Positions 1 through 5,865 of a stretch of 6,592 bases of DNA are shown in pieces. Each line of letters opens with the position of its first letter. The first letter of the stretch is position 1. The position numbers and the translations under genes are program-made. Source of the stretch: Spirochaetales bacterium (GTDB lineage Bacteria; Spirochaetota; Spirochaetia; Sphaerochaetales; Sphaerochaetaceae); contig JAQYFM010000129.1 in assembly GCA_028723145.1 (NCBI GenBank), positions 1 through 6,592 on the forward strand, given 5' to 3'. A model generated the notes under the pieces. It was given only the letters and a program-made list of their open reading frames with translations. It was not told the origin of the DNA and ran no database searches.

Positions 1-136
1 AAACTGGAAGGCAGATTATCCACGTGTTACTCACCCGTCCGCCGCTCTAGGGTCCCGAAGGACCTTACCGCTCGACTTGCATGCTTAAAACGCGCCGCCA
101 GCGTTCGTTCTGAGCCAGGATCAAACTCTCCGTTAT
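1..136 (-). rRNA. rrs: 16S ribosomal RNA, 5' end only (gene continues past the left edge)
   Basis: The reverse complement carries the universal 16S start 'AGAGTTTGATCCTGGCTCAG' (complement of 110-129), followed by the domain I sequence and, near the window edge, 'GACGGGTGAGTAACACGTGG'. Positions 51-64 form the V1 hairpin, a 5-bp stem closed by a UUCG loop in the rRNA. The mature 5' end is placed at about 136 by analogy with E. coli, where AGAGTTTG begins at nucleotide 8. The 'GAACGAACGCTGGCGGCGCG' segment followed by 'TTTTAAGCATGCAAGTCGAG' resembles spirochaetes of the Treponema/Sphaerochaeta type. Only about one twelfth of the gene is present, so taxonomy below phylum is a guess. The gene is co-oriented with all protein genes to its right except the tnpB fragment. 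Confidence 0.97.
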
Positions 137-387
137 CAAAATCTCGGGAACAAGTTCCCGATTATTCTTTCTTACTTCAGTTTATCCTGTCATACTCGCA
201 CGAACCGGCTTTTTATTTCTTTTTCCGTTCGTCTTTCTTCGAATTGACAGAAGCTTTACGCTTCTAGTTATGTTTCCTCTAACAAATTTCTTCATTTGGA
301 AACTTCTTATCTTCTCTTCCCTTCGCTTATATATCTGTCAAAAAACTTTTTTTATTTTTCATCAAGCTTTCGCTCGATTGCTTGACT
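137..387 (-). other. Transcribed 16S rRNA leader with hairpins
   Basis: This ~250-nt stretch lies between the predicted rRNA promoter and the 16S 5' end and has no credible ORF. In leader RNA it can form three hairpins. One is a perfect 7-bp stem (UCGGGAA/UUCCCGA, complement of 144-161) with a CUUG tetraloop directly before mature 16S. The second is a 6-bp stem at 249-265 (AGAAGC/GCUUCU). The third is a stem at 200-232 with one bulged base (ACGAAC-C-GG/CCGUUCGU). Such leaders commonly take part in rRNA processing and antitermination. I did not find a clear boxA-like element, so the processing role is inferred from position. Confidence 0.6.
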
Positions 388-417
388 AAGGTATCAAATT
401 TACCGCCTTATTGTCAA
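388..417 (-). promoter_or_regulatory. Predicted sigma-70-type rRNA operon promoter
   Basis: On the minus strand a perfect -35 hexamer TTGACA (complement of 412-417) is followed by a 17-nt spacer and ATACCT (389-394). Read with an 18-nt spacer it is an extended -10, TGATACCTT. Transcription would start near 381, giving a leader of about 245 nt before 16S. The -35 is perfect but the -10 matches the consensus at only about half its positions. Confidence 0.6.
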
Positions 418-475
418 CAATATTTTTTAAAAATTTTAAATATTTTTTTCAATTTTTTTTATTCTCTTATACCAA
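418..475 (-). promoter_or_regulatory. A/T tract upstream of the rRNA promoter (UP-element-like)
   Basis: Immediately upstream of the -35 box lies almost pure A/T sequence with phased runs of 4-8 A or T. This composition and position match UP elements, which bind the RNA polymerase alpha subunit and strengthen rRNA promoters in other bacteria. The function is inferred from position and composition. The remaining gap up to the phosphatase stop at 541 has no GC-rich terminator, only a weak all-A/T hairpin near 500-515. Confidence 0.4.
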
Positions 476-540
476 AAGAAAATAATCGGAGCATAAAATT
501 AAAAATATTTATTTTCCCCATTTTCTAAGTGGATTTATCC

Positions 541-1311
541 TTATTTTAGATTATTTAATGCCTCTGCAAAACCAAGTCCACCATAGTTTGATGCAATATA
601 CTTTGGCATATGAGTAAACTTATCTTTATTATCTAATACACTCTTCATTCCAACAGATAGAGGAATTAAATTAAACATCTCTTCATCATTTAAAGCATCT
701 CCAAGGTACATACTTTCCTTTTTCAATGTTTCTTTATCTATTCCACAAAGATCCATAAAAGTAATAATCCCTTTACTTTTTGAATAAGAACCAAACCAAA
801 TATTTAAATGAATAGATGATTTAGCATAGTTTGCACCCATTAAAGAAGCCATTTGCTCGATATCAGAAAGCTCTTTATCGCTAACCTTTTTTAAATCAAC
901 AGCAATATCATATAGTCTTGCATATTGGTCACTCGAGAGTCTTTCTTCTCCAATCATTCTTAAAAGCTTATCTCTTTTCTCAAGATCTTCTTTTGTAATT
1001 ACTGGATTTTGCTGGTAACAAATTTGGTCATTTTCATCTTTATAAATCATCACAGCACCACTTTCTGCGATAACCATGAAAATTGGCCACTGTCTAAGAT
1101 AAACTTCACACCACCCTGCAGAACCACCAGAGAGTAAAATAATTCTATAACCTTTATTGGAAGCTTCATACATTGCCTCTAAAGCTTGAGGCAATAGTTT
1201 TCCGTTTGCGGTGACAGTATCATCAACATCGGAAATTATTAATGAAATATTTTCATCTTTTAAAGCAGAAAGGCCCACCACTGGTGAGCCTTTAGTTTCT
1301 TGGTTAATCAT
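541..1311 (-). CDS. HAD-superfamily (IIB/Cof-like) phosphatase
   Basis: A cytosolic 256-aa haloacid-dehalogenase-type phosphohydrolase that would use a phospho-aspartate intermediate and Mg2+. All four HAD motifs are visible: motif I SDVDDT (27-32; nucleophile D28, acid/base D30), motif II LLSGG (59-63; S61), motif III lysine in SKSKGI (K180), and motif IV GDALND (204-209; D205, D209). The long insert between motifs II and III with an ESGA segment (83-86) points to the C2B cap of HAD-IIB, which includes Cof-like sugar phosphatases and sucrose- or mannosylglycerate-phosphate phosphatases. The ATG at 1311 overlaps the pgsA-like stop as ATGA, with AGGA 8 nt upstream. About 20 residues precede the usual start of the fold; GTG codons at residues 11-12 are alternatives but have no clear ribosome site. 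The substrate cannot be read from sequence; its position after a phosphatidyltransferase makes a lipid- or polyol-phosphate plausible but unproven. Confidence 0.9.
   Translation of the reverse strand: MINQETKGSPVVGLSALKDENISLIISDVDDTVTANGKLLPQALEAMYEASNKGYRIILLSGGSAGWCEVYLRQWPIFMVIAESGAVMIYKDENDQICYQQNPVITKEDLEKRDKLLRMIGEERLSSDQYARLYDIAVDLKKVSDKELSDIEQMASLMGANYAKSSIHLNIWFGSYSKSKGIITFMDLCGIDKETLKKESMYLGDALNDEEMFNLIPLSVGMKSVLDNKDKFTHMPKYIASNYGGLGFAEALNNLK
1269..1293 (-). other. Stable hairpin within the first codons of the HAD gene
   Basis: In the mRNA, 11 consecutive pairs form between AAAGGCUCACC and GGUGGGCCUUU (one G-U pair) around an AGU loop, covering codons 7-15. On the opposite strand the G-U pair becomes a C/A mismatch, so the structure favours the sense transcript. 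It starts about 18 nt after the start codon and has no U-tract behind it, so it is more likely to affect translation initiation or mRNA stability than to terminate transcription. Confidence 0.5.
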
Positions 1312-1901
1312 CTTGTCATTCCTGAAAGAGCTTTGCTATCTAAAATGGCTTTTACATATGTTAAGAAGCTTAACAATGATGCAGCAGCTGCAAGATAGAA
1401 GAAGATATCTAATACAATTTTGTAAATTCCAACCCAGGAACCTGCAAAGAAGTGTGATGCAACCAAGAATACAATTGAGAGAATTGAAGTAACTGCATAT
1501 AAGAAAGTTTTACTCTTTCCCCAAATGTTAGCTGCAACAGCTTTTCCCTTACCCATCATAAGCATTCTTAAAAATAGGATTGAAAACTCTCTCCACATAA
1601 TAATTATCAAAGCTAAACCTGGCATGATTCCACTTCCATAGAAACATACAAAGAATGTTAAATGTGAAAGTGTATCAGCAAATGGATCCATTACTTTGCC
1701 AAGATCTGTTACAAGCTTGTACTTTCTTGCAATCTTTCCATCTAAAAAATCTGAAAGCTCTGCTGTTACATAACAAATGAGCATCAATATTATAGAAATA
1801 GTTCTTGTAGCTTCTCCAAACCAAGTAGGAAGAGAGAATGCAATAAAGAATACAGGAACCATAACAAGTCTTAAAACAGTTAGTTTATTAGGCAGATTCA
1901 T
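1308..1901 (-). CDS. pgsA: CDP-alcohol phosphatidyltransferase, PgsA-like
   Basis: A 197-aa integral membrane enzyme of phospholipid synthesis. The CDP-alcohol phosphotransferase signature is complete with canonical spacing: D51, D54-G55, A58-R59, G68, D72 and D76, reading SDFLDGKIAR, eight residues, then GKVMDPFAD. The aspartates bind two metals and D76 is the expected catalytic base. The N-terminus NLPNKLTVLRLVMVPVF is typical of phosphatidylglycerophosphate synthase, which joins CDP-diacylglycerol and glycerol-3-phosphate. Hydrophobic stretches near residues 11-28, 34-50, 80-102, 130-155 and 160-188 suit the usual six-helix fold. Directly after D76 it has TLSH where PgsA proteins usually have KLL, so another alcohol acceptor such as inositol phosphate is possible. 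The ATG overlaps the preceding peptidase stop by 4 nt (ATGA), with AAGGA 10 nt upstream, implying coupled translation. Family is certain; PgsA identity is likely. Confidence 0.85.
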   Translation of the reverse strand: MNLPNKLTVLRLVMVPVFFIAFSLPTWFGEATRTISIILMLICYVTAELSDFLDGKIARKYKLVTDLGKVMDPFADTLSHLTFFVCFYGSGIMPGLALIIIMWREFSILFLRMLMMGKGKAVAANIWGKSKTFLYAVTSILSIVFLVASHFFAGSWVGIYKIVLDIFFYLAAAASLLSFLTYVKAILDSKALSGMTR

Positions 1902-3400
1902 AAATTGTATATCCTTGTGTATTTTTCTATAAGGTAGACCTTGAACGCATCGGCGTCAAGTGATTTTCCACTAACCCTCTCAACAAGCTGGCTTGGAGTA
2001 TAAATTCCACCATATTTCCAAATGTTCTCATTTTGCCACTTTGTAATTTCGCACCAAGAACCACTTTTCAATATAGCATTAAGGTTATCCTCGCCTCCAA
2101 AGTCTTCGATCATCTTCTTTCTAAAGGTAGCACTATATAGGTTTCCAAGAGAATATGTTGGGAAATATCCAAAAAGCCCACCAGCCCAATGAACATCCTG
2201 TAATATTCCTTCACTATCATTCTTTACCTCATAACGAATGATTTGTTTTGAGAGCTCATTCCATTTCTGTGGTAACTCATTAATATTATATTCTCCATTA
2301 AATAAAAGCTTTTCCATCTCATAGCGAAGAATAATATGAAGGTTATAGGTAACTTCATCAGCATTTACTCTAATTGCAGATGGATTTACTTTATTAATAG
2401 CCTTATAAAAGTCTTCAAGTGAAACATCTCTTAAATGAGGAATACATTCTTGTAAGGAAGGATACATAGACTGCCAATAGGCATAACTTCTTCCCATCAT
2501 ATTTTCCCAAAACCTTGACTGTGATTCATGAATTCCCATTGATACTCCTTGTCCAATAGAAGTTCCCCTAATTGCAGGGTTTAAAGAAGCATGAGAATCA
2601 TAGAGGGCATGTCCAGTTTCATGAACAATTGAAGAAATCGGGTCAAATAGTGATGGGTCTGTATATCTTGTTGTAATTCTTACATCATCAGGCCCAATTG
2701 AGGTAGTAAATGGATGAGCAGATAAAGCTACATAACCTCTTAGATAGTCAAAGCCCATCTTTTTATTTAACTCAAGAGAAAAGCTATGAAGTGCTTTTTC
2801 ATCATATGGTTTAAATAAAAATTCATCATTTACTTTAGCTGATTTTATTTTATCCATTAACTCATGGGTTGACCTTTTTAAGTCATCAAAGAGAGGATCT
2901 AACATCTCTTGGTTTAATCCTTCCTCATAAAGGTCTAACAGAGCATCATAAGAATTCTTTTCAGGTGCAATGATTTTAGCTTTTTTCTTTGCTAGCTCAA
3001 TTAAAGCAGATAAATATGGAGCAAATGCAGCAAAATCATCATTTTGTCTTGCTTTTACCCATGCTTGATGAGACTTTCCTAATAACTCACCCTCTTGTTT
3101 TACTAAACTAACTGGAAGATTTGCTTCTCCTTGGAAAAATCGATTATAGTATCTAACTAATGCTTTATCCTCCAAGCTCAAAGAGTCATCACCACTAAGT
3201 ACTTCAACTGCATTTCTTAAGTTATCTTTTGTAGCTTCCTCTTGGATAATCGAACTAATTAATCCCATTTGCTCTGAACGATAATCATTAGCTTTTTCAG
3301 GCAAAATAGTTTCTTGATCCCAACTTAATAGAGCTTCAACACCCTTAAGTTGCATTATTTTTTTATCTTGTGATTTTAACAGTTCTAGTTCAGCAGTCAT
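1898..3400 (-). CDS. M32-family metallocarboxypeptidase
   Basis: A 500-aa cytosolic zinc carboxypeptidase of the Taq/Pfu type, which removes C-terminal residues from peptides with broad specificity. The length is normal for M32. The family's motifs appear in order: HPF (229-231), DVRIT (239-243), HETGH (260-264, the HEXXH zinc site with E261 catalytic), HESQ (291-294, with E292 expected as third zinc ligand), NADEVTY (346-352) and GILQDVHW (398-405). No signal peptide or membrane segment is seen. Family members are largely helical with the active site in a deep groove. The start ATG shares one base with the cupin stop (TAATG) and has GGAG 5 nt upstream. The gene ends inside the pgsA-like start. 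A housekeeping role in recycling peptides is inferred; nothing links it mechanistically to the phospholipid gene beyond co-transcription. Confidence 0.95.
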   Translation of the reverse strand: MTAELELLKSQDKKIMQLKGVEALLSWDQETILPEKANDYRSEQMGLISSIIQEEATKDNLRNAVEVLSGDDSLSLEDKALVRYYNRFFQGEANLPVSLVKQEGELLGKSHQAWVKARQNDDFAAFAPYLSALIELAKKKAKIIAPEKNSYDALLDLYEEGLNQEMLDPLFDDLKRSTHELMDKIKSAKVNDEFLFKPYDEKALHSFSLELNKKMGFDYLRGYVALSAHPFTTSIGPDDVRITTRYTDPSLFDPISSIVHETGHALYDSHASLNPAIRGTSIGQGVSMGIHESQSRFWENMMGRSYAYWQSMYPSLQECIPHLRDVSLEDFYKAINKVNPSAIRVNADEVTYNLHIILRYEMEKLLFNGEYNINELPQKWNELSKQIIRYEVKNDSEGILQDVHWAGGLFGYFPTYSLGNLYSATFRKKMIEDFGGEDNLNAILKSGSWCEITKWQNENIWKYGGIYTPSQLVERVSGKSLDADAFKVYLIEKYTRIYNL

Positions 3401-3732
3401 TACTTCTCCAAAAAGTCATTTCTTTGAGGTGTAAAGATATCAATTAATTCACCCTCTTCTAAGCAAACACAACCATGAACGACTTCAGGTTGCTTATAGA
3501 GAGTATCCCCAGCTCTTACGACCTTTGTTACGCCATCAACTGTGAACTCAAATGCACCACTTTTAATAAATGTACACTGTGTATGAGGGTGGTGATGTAA
3601 AGCACCTACAGCTCCTTTTTCAAAGTGCAATAAACAAACCATTAAATCTTTGTTATGAGCAAGGACTCTTCTAGAAACTCCACCACCAAGATCCTTAGCT
3701 TCGATATCATTAATAAAAAAGAAATTCTGCAT
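3400..3732 (-). CDS. Small single-domain cupin, KdgF-like
   Basis: A 110-aa cytosolic cupin made almost entirely of one beta-barrel. Cupin motif 1 is GALHHHPHTQCTFIKSG (43-59), giving metal ligands H46, H48 and probably Q52 in place of the usual glutamate. Motif 2 is GDTLYKQPEVVHG (75-87), with H86 as the fourth ligand. The HxHPHxQ pattern, the mid-protein GAFEFTVDG and the C-terminal LIDIFTPQRNDFL resemble KdgF, which helps open the ring of unsaturated uronates from pectin and alginate. No other uronate gene lies in the window, so that role is inferred from resemblance only; a generic metal-binding cupin is the alternative. AGGAG lies 10 nt before the ATG. It is the first gene of the overlapping four-gene run. 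I see no convincing promoter between it and thrS. Confidence 0.85.
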   Translation of the reverse strand: MQNFFFINDIEAKDLGGGVSRRVLAHNKDLMVCLLHFEKGAVGALHHHPHTQCTFIKSGAFEFTVDGVTKVVRAGDTLYKQPEVVHGCVCLEEGELIDIFTPQRNDFLEK

Positions 3733-3762
3733 TAATAATACACTCCTTTAAAATACTTAAAT

Positions 3763-3782
3763 GCCCCCAAATTTATGGGGGC
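3763..3782 (-). terminator. Hairpin after thrS, weak or partial terminator
   Basis: A perfect 7-bp GC-rich stem (GCCCCCA/UGGGGGC, 6-nt loop) starts 9 nt after the thrS stop codon. In the minus-strand RNA it is followed by AUUUAAGUAUUUU, a broken U-tract, and then by the cupin ribosome site. The shape and position suit an intrinsic terminator for thrS, but the interrupted U-tract suggests leaky termination. It could also act as an mRNA-stabilising hairpin between two parts of one operon. Confidence 0.6.
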
Positions 3783-3791
3783 TATTGGTTA

Positions 3792-5528
3792 TCAAACCTG
3801 AGCTTTTGTATCGATTGTTTCGTGAAGTTCCTTGATAAAATCTTCTAGTGGAACTCCATTAACCTGCTTACCACCACGATATCTAACTGAAACAGAACCA
3901 GCTGCCATTTCCTTCTCACCTAAGATAAGCTGGTATGGAACCTTCATCTGTTGAGCCTTTCTAATCTTAGCATTCATTCTATCGTTAGAAAGATCGCTGT
4001 ATACTCTAATTCCTTCGCTCTTAAGTCTTGCTTCAAGCTGTTTAGCATAGTCATTAGCCATTTCACCTACAGGAACGATACATACCTGTTCTGGTGCGAG
4101 CCATGGTGGGAATGCTCCAGCGAAGTTTTCTAGCAATACACCAAAGAATCTTTCAATAGAACCAAGTAAAGCTCTGTGAATCATCAATGGTCTCTTCTCA
4201 ACGCCATCCTTATCAACGAATGTCATCTTAAATCTCTCAGGGAGGTTGAAGTCGAACTGAACTGTTGAGAGCTGCCATTCACGACCAATTGCATCCTTAA
4301 TCTTAAGGTCAATCTTTGGTCCATAGAATGCTCCACCACCTTCATCGATATCGTAAGAAAGTCCTTCTCTTTCAACTGCCTTCTTTAATGACTCTGTTGC
4401 GCTATCCCAAAGAGCAGGATCACCTACAGACTTTTCAGGGCGAGTAGAAATATAAGCATGGATATCATTAAAGCCAAAAGCATGAAGCATATGAAGAGAG
4501 AATCTTAATACCTCAAGAATTTCATCATCCATCTGTTCTGGTGTACAGAAGAGGTGTGCATCATCCTGAGTAAAACCTCTTACTCTCATAAGTCCATGTA
4601 AAGCACCAGCTTTTTCATATCGGTAAACAGTACCAAGCTCTGCCCAACGACATGGAAGATCTCTATAGCTCTTTAAGCTGCTCTTATAAATCATGATATG
4701 GAATGGACAGTTCATTGGCTTAACATAGTAGTCAGCATTATCCATCTTCATTGGAGGATACATACCATCTTTATAGAAACCTAAGTGACCAGAAGTTTCC
4801 CAAAGCCAACTCTTACCAACATGAGGTGTATAAACCATCTCATATCCATTCTTATAATGCTCTTCTCTCCAGAACTGCTCGATAGTCTGTCTAATTCTAG
4901 CTCCTCGTGGATGCCAATAAACAAGACCAGGACCAGCTTCTTCATGAAGTGAGAATAAGTCTAAATCTTTACCAAGCTTTCTATGATCTCTTCTTTCGAT
5001 ATCAGCTAAGTGATCAAGATATAATCTTAAGTCTTTAGGATTAGTCCATGCTGTTGCATAAATTCTTGTAAGCATAGGATTTGACTCTTTACCACGCCAA
5101 TAAGCACCAGCAATAGAAAGGAGTTTGAAAGCATCTGGATTAAGCTCTCTTGTACTCTTTACATGTGGTCCTCTACAAAGATCTGTAAAACCACCCTGGT
5201 TATATAATGTAACTGTTTCACCTTCAGGGATTGCATCCAAAAGTTCTAACTTATACTTTTGGTCCTTAAACTTCTCTCTTGCTTCTTCTCTTGTGACTTC
5301 AATTCTCTTAAATTCCTTGTCACTCTTGATGATTTTCTTCATGCGTTCTGTAATTTCATCAAGATCTTCATTAACAAGCTGGCGAGGAAGCTCGAAATCA
5401 TAGTAAAAACCATTTTCGATAGCTGGTCCAATAGCAATTTGTGCAGTTGGGAACATCTCGAGAACAGCCTCTGCCATAACGTGAGACATTGAGTGTCTGA
5501 TTAGAGCAAGCTTTTCTTCATTAGCCAT
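3792..5528 (-). CDS. thrS: Threonyl-tRNA synthetase lacking the TGS domain
   Basis: A 578-aa cytosolic class II synthetase that charges tRNA-Thr using threonine and ATP. Residues 1-170 match the N2 editing domain, with the HxxxH pair H12/H16 and C118/H122 that removes mischarged serine. The catalytic core (about 175-475) has the zinc ligands C274 (MNCPFH), H325 (QDDAH) and H451, motif 2 around 312-325 (RVRGFTQDDAH) and motif 3 PLMIHRALLGSIERFFG (447-463). The anticodon-binding domain fills about 480-578. The E. coli enzyme (642 aa) has an additional N-terminal TGS domain of about 60 residues, absent here. The ATG at 5528 is chosen because AAGGAG lies 6 nt upstream and MANEEKLALIRHSMSH begins the editing fold. 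An in-frame ATG at 5618 adds 30 residues but lies in the leader terminator and has no ribosome site. Expression is controlled by the T-box leader just upstream. Confidence 0.97.
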   Translation of the reverse strand: MANEEKLALIRHSMSHVMAEAVLEMFPTAQIAIGPAIENGFYYDFELPRQLVNEDLDEITERMKKIIKSDKEFKRIEVTREEAREKFKDQKYKLELLDAIPEGETVTLYNQGGFTDLCRGPHVKSTRELNPDAFKLLSIAGAYWRGKESNPMLTRIYATAWTNPKDLRLYLDHLADIERRDHRKLGKDLDLFSLHEEAGPGLVYWHPRGARIRQTIEQFWREEHYKNGYEMVYTPHVGKSWLWETSGHLGFYKDGMYPPMKMDNADYYVKPMNCPFHIMIYKSSLKSYRDLPCRWAELGTVYRYEKAGALHGLMRVRGFTQDDAHLFCTPEQMDDEILEVLRFSLHMLHAFGFNDIHAYISTRPEKSVGDPALWDSATESLKKAVEREGLSYDIDEGGGAFYGPKIDLKIKDAIGREWQLSTVQFDFNLPERFKMTFVDKDGVEKRPLMIHRALLGSIERFFGVLLENFAGAFPPWLAPEQVCIVPVGEMANDYAKQLEARLKSEGIRVYSDLSNDRMNAKIRKAQQMKVPYQLILGEKEMAAGSVSVRYRGGKQVNGVPLEDFIKELHETIDTKAQV

Positions 5529-5534
5529 AATAAA

Positions 5535-5540
5535 CTCCTT
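5535..5540 (-). promoter_or_regulatory. thrS ribosome binding site
   Basis: AAGGAG on the minus strand, 6 nt before the ATG at 5526-5528. It lies just past the U-tract of the leader terminator, so it is transcribed only when the terminator is bypassed. It decides the thrS start and argues against the longer in-frame ORF. Confidence 0.9.
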
Positions 5541-5545
5541 AGCAG

Positions 5546-5625
5546 AAAAAGAAAAAGTCTTTTGAATTTCACCCTTTTTCTGCAAATATTTTCTCGATAT
5601 TGCAAGGACGAATTTCAAAAGACTT
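5546..5625 (-). terminator. T-box-controlled intrinsic terminator before thrS
   Basis: AAGUCUUUUGAA (5614-5625) pairs perfectly with UUCAAAAGACUU (5555-5566), extended by 3 more pairs after one mismatch. The stem runs into UUUUUCUUUUU (5546-5556). The large apical part can fold into a nested stem (UGCAA/UUGCA). The 5' side of the hairpin contains the 3' strands of the antiterminator helices, so binding of uncharged tRNA prevents its formation and allows transcription into thrS. Confidence 0.88.
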
Positions 5626-5646
5626 GGATCCGCGGTCCCACCTTGC
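5602..5646 (-). promoter_or_regulatory. T-box antiterminator
   Basis: In the RNA, helix A1 (GCAAGG/CCUUGC; 5641-5646 with 5602-5607) and helix A2 (GCGGAU/AUUCGU; 5628-5633 with 5608-5613) stack without a gap on the 3' side and flank a 7-nt bulge UGGGACC (5634-5640). The bulge UGGN would pair with the free NCCA end of uncharged tRNA. Here N is G, expecting a tRNA-Thr discriminator of C, or of U by wobble. The 3' strands of both helices are also needed by the terminator, so the two structures exclude each other. Confidence 0.9.
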
Positions 5647-5836
5647 TTCCCCTCCTAAAATAGAAGAGACGCTCAATTTGTTGAAGTTTATCGTACTATC
5701 TTACGGATTACTTACTTTCTCGTAATCTGCTCCAAAGGGGTTTTCATCTTATATTCATCATGAAGCTCTCAGCCACGACTTCACTCTCTTATCATGAAGG
5801 GATAAGACTACTCGTCTTTTTCATAGCGTTAAACTA

Positions 5837-5865
5837 ATACTACTCTTAAATATTTTGATGGTCAA
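5837..5865 (-). promoter_or_regulatory. thrS promoter
   Basis: On the minus strand TTGACC (5860-5865), a 17-nt spacer and TAGTAT (5837-5842) form a good sigma-70-type promoter, five and four matches to consensus. Transcription would begin near 5830, just before the 5' side of T-box stem I, which supports the assignment. Confidence 0.8.

Larger units (their letters stand above)
5541..5830 (-). ncRNA. T-box riboswitch, threonine-specific (thrS leader)
   Basis: A ~290-nt leader that senses uncharged tRNA-Thr and controls transcription into thrS. Stem I: the base pairs GCU/AGC and AAAG/CUUU, then CUUAU/AUAAG, UUCAU/AUGAA and GUGAAG/CUUCAU, with an AGAGAG bulge and a purine-rich terminal loop. 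The specifier loop ends GAUGAAAACC, directly before CCUUUGGAGC, so the specifier is ACC (5739-5741), a threonine codon read by tRNA-Thr(GGU). A stem II follows (GAUUAC/GUAAUC), then a stem III near CUUCUAUUUUAGGAG. The T-box sequence AAGGUGGGACCGCGG (complement of 5631-5645) is near the AGGGUGGNACCGCG consensus. The antiterminator and terminator are given separately. Every canonical T-box part is present and agrees with the downstream gene. The 5' end assumes the promoter at 5837-5865. Confidence 0.95.

Noticed and set aside
307..341. Second rRNA promoter, based on TTGACA at 336-341 (minus strand)
   Set aside because: No acceptable -10 hexamer lies 16-18 nt downstream; the nearest candidate needs a spacer of over 20 nt.
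1269..1300. Plus-strand intrinsic terminator at the hairpin in the HAD gene
   Set aside because: On the plus strand the stem has a central C/A mismatch, the following T-tract is interrupted, and there is no plus-strand gene to terminate.
1211..1492. Plus-strand open frame across the HAD/pgsA junction
   Set aside because: It is antisense to two well-supported overlapping genes, has no ribosome site, and its peptide has no recognisable features.
5125..5492. Plus-strand open frames antisense to the 5' part of thrS
   Set aside because: They mirror conserved thrS codons and show no independent coding signal.
5529..5618. In-frame 30-codon extension of thrS starting at ATG 5618
   Set aside because: It overlaps the T-box antiterminator and terminator, has no ribosome site and no TGS-like sequence, while AAGGAG sits ideally before the ATG at 5528.
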